Assembly (NCBI GenBank): GCA_033220425.1
Contig: CM065646.1
Coordinates: 317,501-381,500, forward strand
Reading direction: 5' to 3'
DNA length: 64,000 bases
Origin: Lepraria neglecta
Taxonomy: Eukaryota; Ascomycota; Lecanoromycetes; Lecanorales; Stereocaulaceae
In this document: piece after piece, positions 22,981-34,954 of the stretch
How the letters are laid out: every line of letters starts with the position of its first letter
Numbering within the stretch: the stretch's first letter is position 1
Notes under the pieces: generated by a model
The model's database searches: none
What the model was told of the DNA's origin: nothing
The model's input: only the letters and a program-made list of their open reading frames with translations
Made by a program: the position numbers and the translations under genes

Positions 22981-23812
22981 GATAGCGGATAGCGCAAAAT
23001 TAATATGGACGGTAAGCCCTTTGCTATTCTGCGAAATATACTTGAGTCCCTTAACGAACTCCAATATAGTAGAGATGAATTATAGGGCTAGGGGGGAGGA
23101 GCGGAAGAAAATCAAGGCGAAAGAGGTCTTGGATTCGACTCGTGCAATATGGCACCCCCTGATTCAGTGTGATTTATCGCATAATCTTTGCGCAGGTGGC
23201 CTCCAAATTTAGGGCCCAACGGAATCGATTTGGGGCTGCCTCTTGCTGCCTCGGGGTGCCTCGGTGGCCCCCAGAGGCGCTCCTGAGCTAGTTTTCTGGC
23301 AACCCCCGCTTAACTACTCCTTAGCACTGGCGGCAACTACCATTAGGGCGTAATTAGTAGCAAAGGTGACTTTGGCAGGGTGACTGTCTAGAGTCGGATC
23401 ACACAACCATACATATGCAGTGGCCAAGCAGACTAAATACTTGGTGAAGCATGTCTGCCACTAATTTCTCCAATAATTCCATGTATGTTGCACACTTCTT
23501 GTTCTTCAAGCTACCACTTAATGCCCTGTTCAAGCTCCGTTCGACGGGTCTTAGTGAAGATTGCAGTATTCTAGGCCACCGGGGTGGTTGAGAAGAGGTT
23601 GTTGTAAGTACCATTTTGAGCCAACGCTCCGGTCGGAACCCTGGAGATGGGTGAGGAGAGAAGAGACACGAATGTGAGGTGTAGCAACAAGTTCCCTCAG
23701 ACATCAAAAGTCATCGAACTAACTTTCTGTATCCTCTCCATTTGGCTCGGTACTGCAGCCTTCCATAATGAATATCGCGCAAATGCCAAGCTACGCTAGC
23801 ACCTAAATGGTA
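22981..23812. other. Intergenic, no clear gene
   Basis: Short frames only on both strands. A GC-rich stretch with repeated GCCTC/GGGGTGCC words (about 23,230-23,290) may be a remnant of a short inverted-repeat element. Confidence 0.4.
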
Positions 23813-25076
23813 CTCGTATTGCCCCCCAAACCGCCACTCCCCCCAAACCGCCAGCCGCTAAGCCTAATTGGGAGCGCTAATAAATGATTTATCAATGCCA
23901 CTATTCAATGCCTCCATTCCATTGCATTGCATGGCTATGTGGCCCAATTGGAGCTCTACAAAAGGCCCGGAGGCAGTGGACTAGTAGTGGAAGAGGGTCT
24001 GCTATTCAGACAAGCAATATCTCATGTGGTTGGTGCAGCACATCTATCCGAATCCTCGAATATATAACTCTGCTTGCGATATCATATTCCAATTCGAACT
24101 CGAAATCAGGCCTGAAAACGCGATTGCAATGCTTTCCTCGACCTGCACCCCCTTCTTTATTAGGCATAGCGCCTATTTAAGGAGTCGCCATAGCTTCCTG
24201 ATAATTCGACCTCCCTGTATGGCCACTGGAGTGGGCGATAGCTCTCGCATAAGGACTGGCTGCTCCGGCCTCGCTAATGTATCTGCTCGATGAGGTATAG
24301 CTGCTGTTATTCGGGGTGCTCTTGGTGTTACTAGGGGTCGTATTGGAAGCCTTTCTCATCCATATTGTACGTATCTTAGTCTTCCACCTTGTACTGCTGC
24401 TTCGTTGTATGGTAGAGCTCGAACTAATAAGCTATCGTTTCAGGGTCACTGGCGATATTGTTCCTGTCTTTATCCATAGGCGAAATGAATTTCGTTTTTA
24501 GATCAGGATAGCGATTAAAGAACTTCTCAACCCAGTGATTGCCTAGGTCTTTTATATAACCTCTCTTTCGAAGTATCTACTGGGCTATAGACCGCAATTG
24601 CATGACACTTGGTAGCTACCCCCATTTTCCGAGTTGTATTATCTATCTGGCGATTACGGCTTCTTCTGCTGGTGATAGTAATTATTACTCCTGGCTGACT
24701 TCATTCCTTGATCTGGCTCCTTTGATTCGATCTCGTAGAGTAGTCCGACTAAGTGTGAACCGAGTAGCGATCTGGCAAGTCGATTCGGCTTGTGGTGTTC
24801 TAATGGTTTCGTGATAATAGTTTATAGCCAACAGGATCTTTGCTCTTTCGGGAGCTCTAGAGGGCCTATCTGGAGGTCTTCTTGCTCTGGTAGATTAGAT
24901 AGAAGGTCGGCAGGGTCGTCAGAGCCGTGGAGCGTTGATATAGCCATTACGGTGGCATGCAATGGGTGGAATGGAGGAGTTTGAGTATGATTTTCGACAT
25001 ACCATTTGATAGTTTGCCTAATTAGGTTTAGCGGCTGGCGGTTTGGGGGGACTGGCGGTTGGGGGGGCAATACGAG
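23813..25076 (-). mobile_element. Deletion derivative of a pogo-type DNA transposon
   Basis: 1,264 bp between TA dinucleotides (23,811-23,812 and 25,077-25,078), with long terminal inverted repeats starting CTCGTATTGCCCCCC. Each end carries two tandem boxes of the type CCCCCCAAACCGCCA and then CGCTAAGCCTAAT. The interior is collinear with the element at 36,068-38,496 but lacks about 1.17 kb that in the longer copy covers the catalytic DDE region (about 36,600-37,775). The joint near 24,350 reads GGAAGCCTTTCTC, and GAAGC occurs at both edges of the missing segment in the long copy. A minus-strand N-terminal start (MAISTLHGSDDPAD) is still visible near 24,945. It is non-autonomous. Confidence 0.82.
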
Positions 25077-25504
25077 TAAGGTACCACCAGTACGTGAGGT
25101 AGTAACCGCCCAGGAAAGTACGGCTTGTATATCATCGGCTGTACCTAAGGTGGAACATCGATGAAACACAAGGCGGGCGGTTTCTGTTTCAGCAGAGACA
25201 CTAAGAATTAAGCGGAATCCTTGTGGACCTCTCTCTCTATGTTACTATTAAAATCTAACTGCGAAAAAAGCGTCTTAGCCAATTGTCGGTTCTTCTAGAC
25301 TATGAGGTGCGGGATTCTACGCGACGGAACTAGCTCTCCTTCGGCGCATGCGTATAGAGAAAAAAATTAGTTCTTAGTCTTTAAGCAACGAGGACAACAC
25401 AATTCGGGATAGATTCACCCTCACCAGCCAGCATACCTGAAACACTAATACGAGATTTAAACTTTGTGCACGGCGACTGTCCTTCCATCGTCTCATTTCA
25501 GCAA
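25077..25504. other. Spacer between transposon and C2H2 gene
   Basis: No gene is seen; it holds the 3' flank of the C2H2 gene on the minus strand. Confidence 0.5.
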
Positions 25505-26557
25505 TTAAGACGCCGAGAAGTTTGAAGACTGGCACCCAGGCGTTTCTGTTGTGTTATAGTTGACGGGGGAGGAAAGTTGCGGGAAATCGAAAGGCCCGTG
25601 CACTGGTTCGTTGTGGACTGGGGAGGATATTTGAAGGAAAGGGTTTCTCGTTGGCGATTCATGCATCTGAGGAAGCCCGAATGATTCAAGCTCGCTATGC
25701 CCACTCGCAATTGTGACATTATCGTCCTTGCCCTCAGTCCCCTCAACATTGTTCATGATGTTTTGCAGCCATGTGAAGTTAATTGGGGATGGCACTGGGA
25801 TTGGGCTGTCACTGTTCTGAATTGGACGTCTCGCTTTGGAAGGTGGCCCGAGGGGATCAGTGGCAGACCCTCTAGGCCGTTTGAACTTTGACTCTGACGA
25901 CCTAACCACCTGAGTATGGCCCTCTGGCCATGTCTTGCGTTTCTCAAATGCAGTCACACTGTGTGGGTCCGTAGTCTTGACGGACCCTTCGTCGGAGGCC
26001 AAAGACTAGCTTCCACAAGCTGGTGTAGACCCTTCGGCGTCGACACAACAGCGTACGAATCTCCGTTTCATCATAGGGATCGTCTTCGCATGCACCGTCC
26101 GCAAATGTCCCGTCAAGTGATCTTTACGATAGAATGCGAACTTGCCTTGCCGTCCACATTCTTTACCAGGACGATTGAATTTCTCGCTCAAGCCAAAGTG
26201 GCGCTTCTGGTGACGCCTGAGGTTGTATTCGCGGATGGTTTGGTACTTGCATCCTCCGTGGGTACATTGGAGCATGCCGGAGTTTGGGTTGGCGTTAGAG
26301 GTGACTTTGGATCTGTTGACGGCAATGGTGTAGTTCACTTCGAATGAGGGGGAGTGGGTGTTGCTGGGGGAGGTGGTTTGGTAGCGTGAATATGCTGGGA
26401 TGCAAGATGGGACATCAGCGGCGGCATGCAATTGTGGTTGAAAATTGAATTGCTTCTCTTCCCCAGTGATCGTGTCTAGAAGAGGCGAGTTTGAGGATGG
26501 GTAGTTGTTGAATAGAGAGTGAGAGCTGTGGGAACCGTAGAAGCCGCTGCTGCGTAG
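25505..26557 (-). CDS. C2H2 zinc-finger protein, putative transcription factor
   Basis: The frame is open from about 26,557 to a TAA at 25,505, apart from one TAG near 26,006 that falls inside a likely 51-nt intron (GTACGC...CTAG, about 26,007-26,057). Removing it keeps the frame. The first exon is not settled: the frame meets TGA at 26,558-26,560, and a GTAACC...GCAG intron could join an exon near 26,590-26,770. The N-terminal part is Ser/Asn/Pro rich. Finger 1 is canonical, C-x4-C-x12-H-x3-H (CTHGGC ... HQKRH). Finger 2 (GKECGRQGKF ... HLRTVH) keeps one cysteine and both histidines but has Arg where the first cysteine is expected. The tail has an RxRP basic patch and is acidic/Ser rich. Probably nuclear; target unknown. 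Confidence 0.68.
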
Positions 26558-26846
26558 TCATAGAATTATCTTTATCTCGTCTGGGTTACCGATCTCGACG
26601 GGTGTCTCTTCCGAGATGAAGGCATTGTATTGCCAGGCGGAGATCGACACTTATCGAGGAAACACAGCGGACGAGTGATAAGTGAATATGGTCGTTAACC
26701 AAAGCGGTGGTACTAGACGTGGTGATCGCCCTTGTCTCAGGTTCGCGGCGAGGGGGCGTATGTAGACTCACCGGCTGACAACATGACGGGGCATATGTTC
26801 AAAAGACAGGCATCGAGTGTAACAACCGTGTCTGCGGATCGCAGAC

Positions 26847-28584
26847 TCACGCTTGAAGTCTCTTTCGGTCCGATGATTTGGCAGATTCTGGCTGCTTGTG
26901 AAAAGCGTTCACTAGGCATGAATCGCTGACAGCCTGTTCTGCAGAGGGCCGACCCTTTGCGTCCCAAGAGATCATCTTCAAAAGCAGCCCGTCCAAGCCT
27001 GAATGTCCCTCCGCTCTCAGCCGATTGCAGATGTGCACATAGTCACCTTGGTTGCGATACTTCAAGCCCCTCAGTACCTGTGGGTACCAACTATGGAGTA
27101 TCGTAATACCCAGCATCCAAATATCGATCTTCTGGTCGTAGACGTTCCTCTTGTTCGCTTCGATCTCGGGCGGTAGCCAGCTCCAAGCGGCCAATGCAGT
27201 GTCGGTATCAGTCCTGCTGTAACAGATCTTCCCGAAGTCGCAAAATCCGGCGCGCTTGGGTTCAAAGTAGAGGATATTCATGGGTGTAATGTCTCGGTGC
27301 ATACAACCCTGCCGGTGGATTACCGCGAGAGCTTGCAGGAGTTGCCTGAGCAAAATCGATCTCAACTCCCAATGCACCGGTATTTCAGCATTCCATGCGT
27401 ATTTGTTGAACGAGACGCCTTTCTCTAGAACTAGAAATACATCGAATGGGTACTTCTGCGCCGTCGCGCCCTCTCCTCCCTCGGAATTAGAACACTCATA
27501 TAAAGTGACAATGCCTTCGGAATAGTTGAATAAATTGTTTGCCTTGATCTCGCACTCAACCAGTGGACGCTGGTGTTTGTTGTCAAGGGTGATTTTCTTT
27601 ACGACTCTCAGATCTCCGGTCCTTCGATCAAATCCCTCGTAAACCCTGCCGAAACTACCACTACCTAGACCGAGTCTAAACACTGCGGTCTTCGTTGACC
27701 CATCAATGTCAAAAGGGATCCCTGATATTGTCGTACGTGGTACCTCGACACACGTTGCTCTTAGAATCTTATCACGCGTCTCGCGATAGAGGGCTTCTTG
27801 CTCCGGCTCGGTAATCGTGAAAAGAACATCGTAGTGTAGTCTACCAATCTCGAGGTTGGTTCGAACCCTGCTTAGAGGACGGGATTCGTTGTAGGTGAGA
27901 TCTTCATCATAGAAACGGACTGTAGCGTCCATGGAGCCCCGGGAGCCCCGGGAGCCTGGAGGATCATCAAGCGGAGCAACTGAGCTAGTGGAGCTGTTAT
28001 CATCTGTGGTGTAGAGCATCCAGGCCCCTGACACGGGATGAATTCCCAACAAGGCATGAGCTGCTTTGAGTTGAACTGAATATTTCGTTTTTGGCGCCGC
28101 CAGGAGAATATCCACGTTCCGCATTGCGCCAAATTTCTTCCCCGATCCTCTACCTAGTACGAATTTGAAGCCTGTTGTAAAGGGTCGACATTCAAAGGTG
28201 ACGCAGTAATAGCCATGATGAATTTCTTTCTCCGATTCTCTTTCCTCGCTAGCCTCTTCGCCTGATGTTTCATCCTTTGGTCTAGACTGGTAGATGTTGC
28301 TCCGCTCAAGACCCTTTTCGTGTTGTGACAATGTATTGAGAGTGGTGTTCATTGAGGGTTCCGCTGAGCTTCCTCTTCACCAAGTCGTCAAAAGCCAGTT
28401 TTGCTCTGTCATTTGACGGTATGATTCGTAAGATGTCATTTGAGCTTTCATCATCCACATTTGAGTACGTGAATGGCCCCTCCTCTTGCTTGGCGTTTGA
28501 AGTGTATGTCTCATCGATTTGTCGTCTTGTGTTGGATGAAAATGGTTCAGTGTTTCCAGCGGAGATACCATCGTGAGGACTCAT
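26847..28584 (-). CDS. Protein kinase with an N-terminal FHA-like domain
   Basis: Two exons: 28,584-28,381 and 28,313-26,847, with a 67-nt GTGAAG...AAAAG intron; phase 0, 556 residues. Without the intron an ATG at 28,352 would give 501 residues. An FHA-like segment (FKFVLGRGSGKKFG, about residues 116-168) is followed by a complete kinase domain: glycine loop LGSGSFGRVY (about 283-292), VVKK lysine (about 307), HRDITPMN (about 407), CDFGK (about 427), PPE (about 449) and DIWMLG. All catalytic residues are present, so it should be an active Ser/Thr kinase. FHA domains bind phosphothreonine, suggesting a signalling or DNA-damage-type role, but such FHA-kinase fusions are expanded in some ascomycetes and this one has no assigned role. 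It faces the gene at 28,825 across 240 bp. Confidence 0.82.
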
Positions 28585-28824
28585 TATTGGCAGCGAGAAT
28601 GGACAATAAATTGTCACAGATGTAGTATGAGGCAAAAAAATAAAGCCGACAAGGGTATGGAGCACTTTCTGAATAGAATTGATGCTACTTATTAGTGTTC
28701 AAGGGCTCTATCCCGCTTATCAATTGCTTACATAATCAGCAACACTAACTAAACCCCGAGACCCTTAACACTCTCATCTAACAGCATTCCTTTCAGCTTC
28801 CTGCCTCACTTTCAACTTACTACA
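28585..28824. promoter_or_regulatory. Shared promoter region between divergent genes
   Basis: The 240 bp between the kinase ATG and the hypothetical gene ATG must contain both promoters. The right part is CT-rich (CATTCCTTTCAGCTTCCTGCC before 28,825). No specific operator is recognised. Confidence 0.5.
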
Positions 28825-29370
28825 ATGCTCACAATGTCAAGAGGTCCAGTCACAGACGGTCAGTGGGCATGGTTCAAGCCGACCAATTATCCACGAGCTC
28901 GGAAGACCGATGACGAGGCCTGGCCTCAGTGGGTTGGACCGTGCCTAGTCCAAAACCAAGCTGAGCGGGACTTTCAAGAGAGGCTCCAGCGAGAGGCCGA
29001 GGATATCTCTGAAACTACAGAATACGGCGGAATCAAGGAGCGCAAGCAGCTCATGATGTCCCCTTCCGGCACACCACCACTTGTCAGAACACGGACAATG
29101 ATCGTGAATCCCTCACGCTTCCCCAAGTCTCAAGCAAGCGATACAAAGATCAAGAAGGTCCGGGCATCTAAACGTCCTGCACCCCGCCGCCCCGTTACTC
29201 GAAGTTTACGGCAGAACCCACGCTTGGCTTTACATCCATGCAAGGGGCGCGTCATTTTTGGACTCTTCTCTAAGGTCACGAGCTTCGAGACATACCTTCA
29301 AGATCACGTAAATCATCCAAACGTCCTGGTATTGAGCTGGGTATTTGCTGACAGTTACAAAGGATCCTGA
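28825..29370 (+). CDS. Hypothetical basic protein, 181 residues
   Basis: A single-exon frame from ATG at 28,825 to TGA at 29,370. The N-terminal third has WAWFKPTNYPRARK and WPQWVGP; the middle is charged; a basic Arg/Lys/Pro stretch (KRPAPRRPVTRSLRQ, about residues 113-128) could bind nucleic acid or be a nuclear signal. No family is recognised. The clean frame, CT-rich leader and divergent position beside the kinase support a real gene. Confidence 0.55.
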   Translation: MLTMSRGPVTDGQWAWFKPTNYPRARKTDDEAWPQWVGPCLVQNQAERDFQERLQREAEDISETTEYGGIKERKQLMMSPSGTPPLVRTRTMIVNPSRFPKSQASDTKIKKVRASKRPAPRRPVTRSLRQNPRLALHPCKGRVIFGLFSKVTSFETYLQDHVNHPNVLVLSWVFADSYKGS

Positions 29371-30830
29371 GAAGCAGACTCTGCCGGCCGGAACCTACCT
29401 CGATGGCCAAGGTTCGCCGTGGGATTCAGGAGGAGGTTAATGCTTCATTATAGACTACTGTAAGTACTTTCGAAGTACTTTCGAAGTACTTAAATATTTA
29501 ACCCTTAATAACTTTTATTATATTTTCAGCAACTATAAGCCCCAAGCAGCCCCAAAAATTATCCCCCGAAGTAATGTGACCGCGCGCAATGATTGCGACA
29601 CTGCGACACCATAAGTATCCCGGGGTAGCTACGGGTCACACCTACGCGAGAATTTGGGCCCAATCGCACGATTCCGGGGTCCGTTTTCAGCTGGTGTTGA
29701 TGGTACTCCGGGGGAGTCGCTGCCGTCGACATCGACGATCATAGAAAATCAACATTTGCTTAGTCAGCAATCACGTGATTTGATCCTGCTGATTCTGCTA
29801 TTAGCAAGCCGGAGTTGCTGAATACGCAGCTTAGCTTACGGCGAGGGTCCTACGGCAAAGCGACTATTGGATCACGAGAACGTCTGCCACGCGACCAACG
29901 AGGATATTGGCTTATCCGCTGATTTTATTCTGCGTCGCTATATCGATAGTGGATTTCGCTTAGCCAGTAATCAGATGACCCGGCACCGGAGGGCTGGGCG
30001 CGAAGTGTAATACCGGCGCCGAGGTGTCAGCCAGCAAAAGGAGGCTAAGGCATTAGCCTTACCTTAGTAGAGAGCGGCCTCTGCGTATCTGCCTGGCTGC
30101 GCCGACGCCGATACCGTAACAGTATGCGATCCAGTGATGTGACCTCGGAGCATCGATCTCGTGGTTGGGCAGGTATTCGTAATGGGGGTACGGTACAGCC
30201 GACGTGTTATAGAGTCTCGACTCGAAGATTCTGACAGCTTCAGCTGACGTGGCTCGATGGATGTTGATACCTCTGAGGGGCGCACTGGGATCACAAACTG
30301 CATAGGATGCCCATGCGCAGGAAACCCTCAGCTTGTATGGCGCGTGGGTTAAAATCAAGGCTCCAATGGATAAGAGCTGTACTAGAGTATATAACTTGGC
30401 GTGAGGCGAATGGCTAGAGATCGGCGATCGGCGATGGATGGTTTTGAGGGAATAGAGAGAGATGGAGGAGTTTACAAGCCGAAGAGATTCCAGTGCGTAG
30501 CCTGGTAGCCTAGGTCGAATAATAATTGTCTTCTCGCCCTCTCACTTTACCTGGAATTTCTTATGCGCACATACCCAAAACAATCCGACCTTATCTATAT
30601 CCTTTGGTTACCTTTGACATTTGTATCCTATAATGACCCTTGTCGATATGGATTCTGTTCAGTTCTATCAACCTCTGAAGGCCGCAGGTATGCATTAAGA
30701 TGGGCGGCCTGCAGCCTCCAATACGTGCCTCTCTACAGCTTATGGCAAGGGTAATGACTTCCCGTCTCTTGAACTAAGCAAAACCTCGAGTGGGCTTCTC
30801 CACGACTACAACTTGATTAAAACTCTTGAG
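29371..30830. other. Intergenic, no gene seen
   Basis: Holds three 11-bp repeats AAGTACTTTCG (29,462-29,490), then mixed sequence with only short frames (the two minus frames near 30,060-30,358 overlap each other and look like chance). Unremarkable otherwise. Confidence 0.5.
29462..29490. repeat. Triple 11-bp repeat with palindromic core
   Basis: AAGTACTTTCG occurs in tandem; the core AAGTACTT is palindromic. It lies just after the hypothetical gene and could form a small hairpin near its 3' end. Confidence 0.7.
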
Positions 30831-32586
30831 ATGGATAGCCCGCTACTGAAGGAGCTTCTCAGTCCGTTCAATACACCAGCGCTAGATCTTGATAATACCG
30901 AAAGAGCCGCCCAAGGTACCGTTCTCTGTTGTTGTATCTGTTAGAAGCTTATCAATGCTGTTAGATACCTCGAACGGATTTGATACTCCTCGTGGCCACA
31001 GTCACAGCGGTGGCGAGCAAGGCGAGGATTTGGTACCCGTCAAGGAACTGCTGCTTAACATCAGAGAAGCGCATACAACGGAAAGATCTGAAGGCAACTT
31101 CAGACATACTGCTTGGAACAATTATAACAGCGCTATCGGTCCTGTATCAAGTAAATATGAATATAACAGTGGGTACATCATTTCTATATGCTACCGGAAA
31201 TGGTGTTGACAGTCGACAGAAAAGTCCGTGGCAATTGGTGACAGTCTTGCAAAGGATCGCAATGCCCAAGATACCCAGGGAGAGACCCGCGGCAATATTC
31301 GCGTCTAAACGAGCGACGACTTGAATACTGGTAGAGGCGCTGAAGAGAGAGGGCCTGTGGGCCTAGGTTAGTACGGATGACTTGGCTAATGTGGATTTAT
31401 CTGATGATTCTAGACGACTCGATCATAATTCGTGCTACCGACACCAATGGATCCACCCATCTGCAAAACAAGCCGATACCCAAATCCAGGTTCCCTTCTA
31501 GTCCGAGATGCGCAAGTTCGCCTCGGAATGAATCCGGTAGTCCAGGTATGTATTGAATGCGTATCTTGATTCAAGTACTATATAATTGTCTAATGTTCTC
31601 CAGGCGGTTCAGTGGTGGTTCAGGATCAGGACACCGAGAGTAGCAGCAATAGCACTTCGGACGAGCAGGATGGTGATCAAAGTTTACTTAGCACTCCATC
31701 AACGTCCGTGGTAGGCGCAGACGCTAGGTAAGGCCCTAGAACCCTTTCTCCATAGTTCCAGCTCTAACGAATGTGTCGATCCAGATGTCCCATCCTTTCC
31801 AAGAAGTGCGAACATTCGACCTCGAATGCCCTGCATTTATACCACGATGCCAATCTCTCCTCGATGACCTATGAATTAACGAGTGAGTCAAGCGACGGAG
31901 ATAGCAGAATTATCGAGCAAAATAATCTAGCCGGTGGTGACAAGAAAGATCAGTAGGATGACAAAGACGCAGACATACATGCGGACGATGAAAAAGAAGA
32001 AGAGGAGGAGGAAGAAGCAAATAGTAGTGTAGTCAAGGACCAGACGCCTTTACTGCGTTCCGTAAAGAAGTGACCTGTGTCTACCACTGACGAGAAGCCT
32101 CGAGTGAAACGTCGTATCAAAGGCGGCCGCTTTTCGTCACGGCTATTTTTAGATGAGGAGACGGATACGGGGGATGACTTGGACGGCAGCACCTATTCCC
32201 CTTCCAAACCCAGCCCTATTTCAACCCCTCGATCCACTCCTTCTCGGTTGATTGGCCTTAAGCGAGATACAAGCGACGATGATGTGATAGCGTTCATAGA
32301 CGGACGATCTCGGACGGCCGTCATCTACGAGCAGCAGGGTTGGGAAGGAAAAATCATCAAAGAAAGGACTGTAAAGCAGGGCATCGGGAGACCCCGCAAG
32401 TAATACCTTATTCGATAGAAACCGTCTTGGATGGATGGAGGCCGATTTACTGCGCCAGGATTGGTGCAACACTGGAAGCAGAGACATGGTAGTCGAAAGC
32501 AGGAGGATGGAATGGCATTTACAAAGCAAGGTCATATAAGTACAGTCTCGAGACAGTCGCTTGAGCCTATTCAGTTGAACCACTAG
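30831..32586 (+). pseudogene. Six-exon gene with a chromo-like C-terminus, inactivated by stops
   Basis: ATG at 30,831 (MDSPLLKELLSPFNT) opens a gene whose exons join in phase: 30,831-30,915; 30,965-31,150; 31,220-31,366; 31,414-31,545; 31,604-31,727; 31,785-32,586. Introns are 47-69 nt with GT...AG ends (donors GTACCG, GTAAAT, GTTAGT, GTATGT, GTAAGG). In-frame stops occur at 31,306 (TAA), 31,954 (TAG), 32,071 (TGA), 32,401 (TAA) and 32,416 (TAG); the true end would be TAG at 32,584. The product would be about 590 residues: Ser-rich and acidic (EEEEEEE near 32,000), then KRRIKGGRFSSRLF, then WEGKIIKERTVKQG, GRPRK (AT-hook-like) and YLIR followed by KPSWMDGGR, resembling a chromo-like barrel. 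Every stop is explained by one transition, as with RIP or deamination. Confidence 0.7.
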
Positions 32587-34954
32587 GTTTGTAGAATGTC
32601 TCTGGACGCTGACGGAAGCGAGGACGATGGGGGCGATCACTACCTCTCCGACACAGGAGTAGAATCATGGGGTCCAACCTCCCAGATGGCGTTGCATACC
32701 GTAATCGCAATTCGGCTGCGGCGAGGTGTACTACGACCTCTGCGGGCCATGCGAAGATGGGAGTGGACTAGAGCTTGGGGGACTTAGGCGTCGGAATTTG
32801 CAGACGATATGTTCGCGTTCTCCAGGGCCAAAATACGTAAATCCTAAATTTGTACTCGAACACCAGTATCTTGCAGTTCTTTTCCAGTAATAGCCTTTCT
32901 CGCTCTGATATTTCTCCCTCGCCGCACCTCGTCCTTCTATAGAGTTTGAACCAAATACTCCGCTGCATCTACGCTTAACATACGATGCGTTAGTCCAGCC
33001 AGCTATAGTAGAGGTATTGTGGTTAAGGCGAATATGCTGGATGTCGGCACCTCAGTACACGAGCCTGTAAGTAATTGTATATATGCAATTATGCGATAGG
33101 GTTTTGTGCAGGGCAGGAAGGCAAGTAGTAAGACTAGGAGCGAAGCAGTCATTGCTTAATCATCTTGATAAGAACTCACATTAGTACAAATAATAAGTCA
33201 TGGCGGTTTCGGTGTTCGGTCCGGGCCTGCCTAGACACCCACATATACTAATTTACAGCATGAAGCTTTTCCACTGGTGCACGTCTGTTAAAGCTGTCTC
33301 ATGACTAAGTAGAACTTCACTAAATGACGTTAACACGGAAGGGTTAATGCATTAACACCTTTGCAAAATGGACGTCGAAACCCAGAATGTTTCTTAATCC
33401 AACCCATTCTAAAGCGAAATACTGATTTTACAGATTATTGACAGCATCAGTATCTACTGGCGATACCGGTTCGTCCTGGTACAAGCTTTTGCAAGGTGCT
33501 GAGATGTTACATTGTTTCTTCCGTCCCTCCAGGGTTCGTCGACAAGTCTTGGGCTTTTGCTATGATAATAGGCCGCTTATTGTCTCTATCGTTCCTGGAA
33601 AAATAGTTAACGGATACCGGACGAATGAAACAAGCATTCGAGATCTGCTGTCGTAACATCCCATAACTTCTGGCGGCAAATGGCTGGGAGGATGGAATGA
33701 GGTTGAGGAGAGAAGCGCAAGATAAATAAGACTTAGTCAACGAACGTGTCGGCCAGAAAGGAGAGTCGATGATAGGATAATTGTCATAGTTCTGTGTGGA
33801 CAAAGGGGTCGAACGACACAGACTCTCTCCTATGCCCCAGGTTTTCTACCTAGAGGAAGGGAGAACTAGCAGCGCAGTATTGTGGATCTCTGCAAGCGTC
33901 TATAGGAGGCTGGTTGTATCGTAGGGAAAATGGGTTTAATTGGTCTTGTAAGAGGTACATTAATAATATAACCTTGGAAGTACTGTAATTCAATGCTTGT
34001 CTGTTAACTAGCTTAGAATTTTATTGATTGGACTTCTCAGCGATACTAGTACCTTCAATCCTAGGGACGCGAAATCCACCTGCGAAAAGTGGGCGCGACT
34101 GCGTCATAGGTGTACCTATATTTGTATGGGGGCACCGCCCAAATATAGGTATCGTCTAGACTACTGCAGCGCGATCATTTTATCACACCGCTCAATAGAG
34201 GTTTTCCACATGGTTGAACCGTCAGGTTTTTTGACCTGATGAAGCATGGTCGGCACGCTGCTTGGCAGCCTCTAGCGCAGACTTGGCAAGCTCACGGAAA
34301 ACCCAAAAAGGCAATTCTCAGATTCTTGGTTGAGGTATAACCACGGTGGTTCAACCATGATCAAGACCTCCTTCTGCATGATACAGTTTAGTGAGAAATC
34401 CTTCACTGTGTTTAAATTAAAGGTCTGCCAGAATTTGATGCTTCTTACTGGGAGAGGTCAAAAGCAAATGTTTTACGCTAGGACGGTAAAATGCTAGTTA
34501 CCTTCTATGGTTCAACTAAGCGCAAAACCTCTAACAATTTCGTGATATATCACCTCGTTACCTACTTTTTTACCTTCTTCTATCACCCACCTTCTTCCTA
34601 CCTATTCTACACGCAATTATGATCTGGCAACCGCATCCTAGCCTTGAAGATCGTTCTATTATCGCGCAATTACAGAAGGTTGTACAGACGACTACGCTCT
34701 TGTGCAGGGGACCAATTTGCAGAGATAAAATGGATCTCGCTATTAAGCCCCCTATAAGCAGAAATGTGTACACAAGCTGCTTAAACATAAGGATTTTGTT
34801 AGTGGATTTGACTCTCTGCTTGGGCTGCCAGCCTTTTTTAACGATGGGATGAGGTTTGGTATGATTGAGAGACTGCTAAAACTGAAAATGGATGAGGTAC
34901 TGCCAGCTTCGCCAAAATGTGACAAGACTTTTGAGTCGAACGACCCTAGATAGC
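32587..34954. other. Gene-poor stretch
   Basis: No supported gene: frames are short and overlap on opposite strands. A 12-bp perfect inverted repeat lies at 34,113-34,124/34,140-34,151. Repeated CCGTCC/CTTGG words do not form a clear element. Probably decayed intergenic DNA. Confidence 0.5.
34113..34151. repeat. 12-bp hairpin
   Basis: TACCTATATTTG and CAAATATAGGTA are perfect inverted repeats with a 15-base GC-rich loop. Confidence 0.8.

Noticed and set aside
25916-26347. 143-codon plus-strand frame opposite the C2H2 gene
   Set aside because: The zinc-finger pattern on the minus strand explains the sequence; this is its shadow.
30059-30358. Two overlapping minus-strand frames
   Set aside because: They share the same bases in different frames and neither resembles a protein family or has a splice context.
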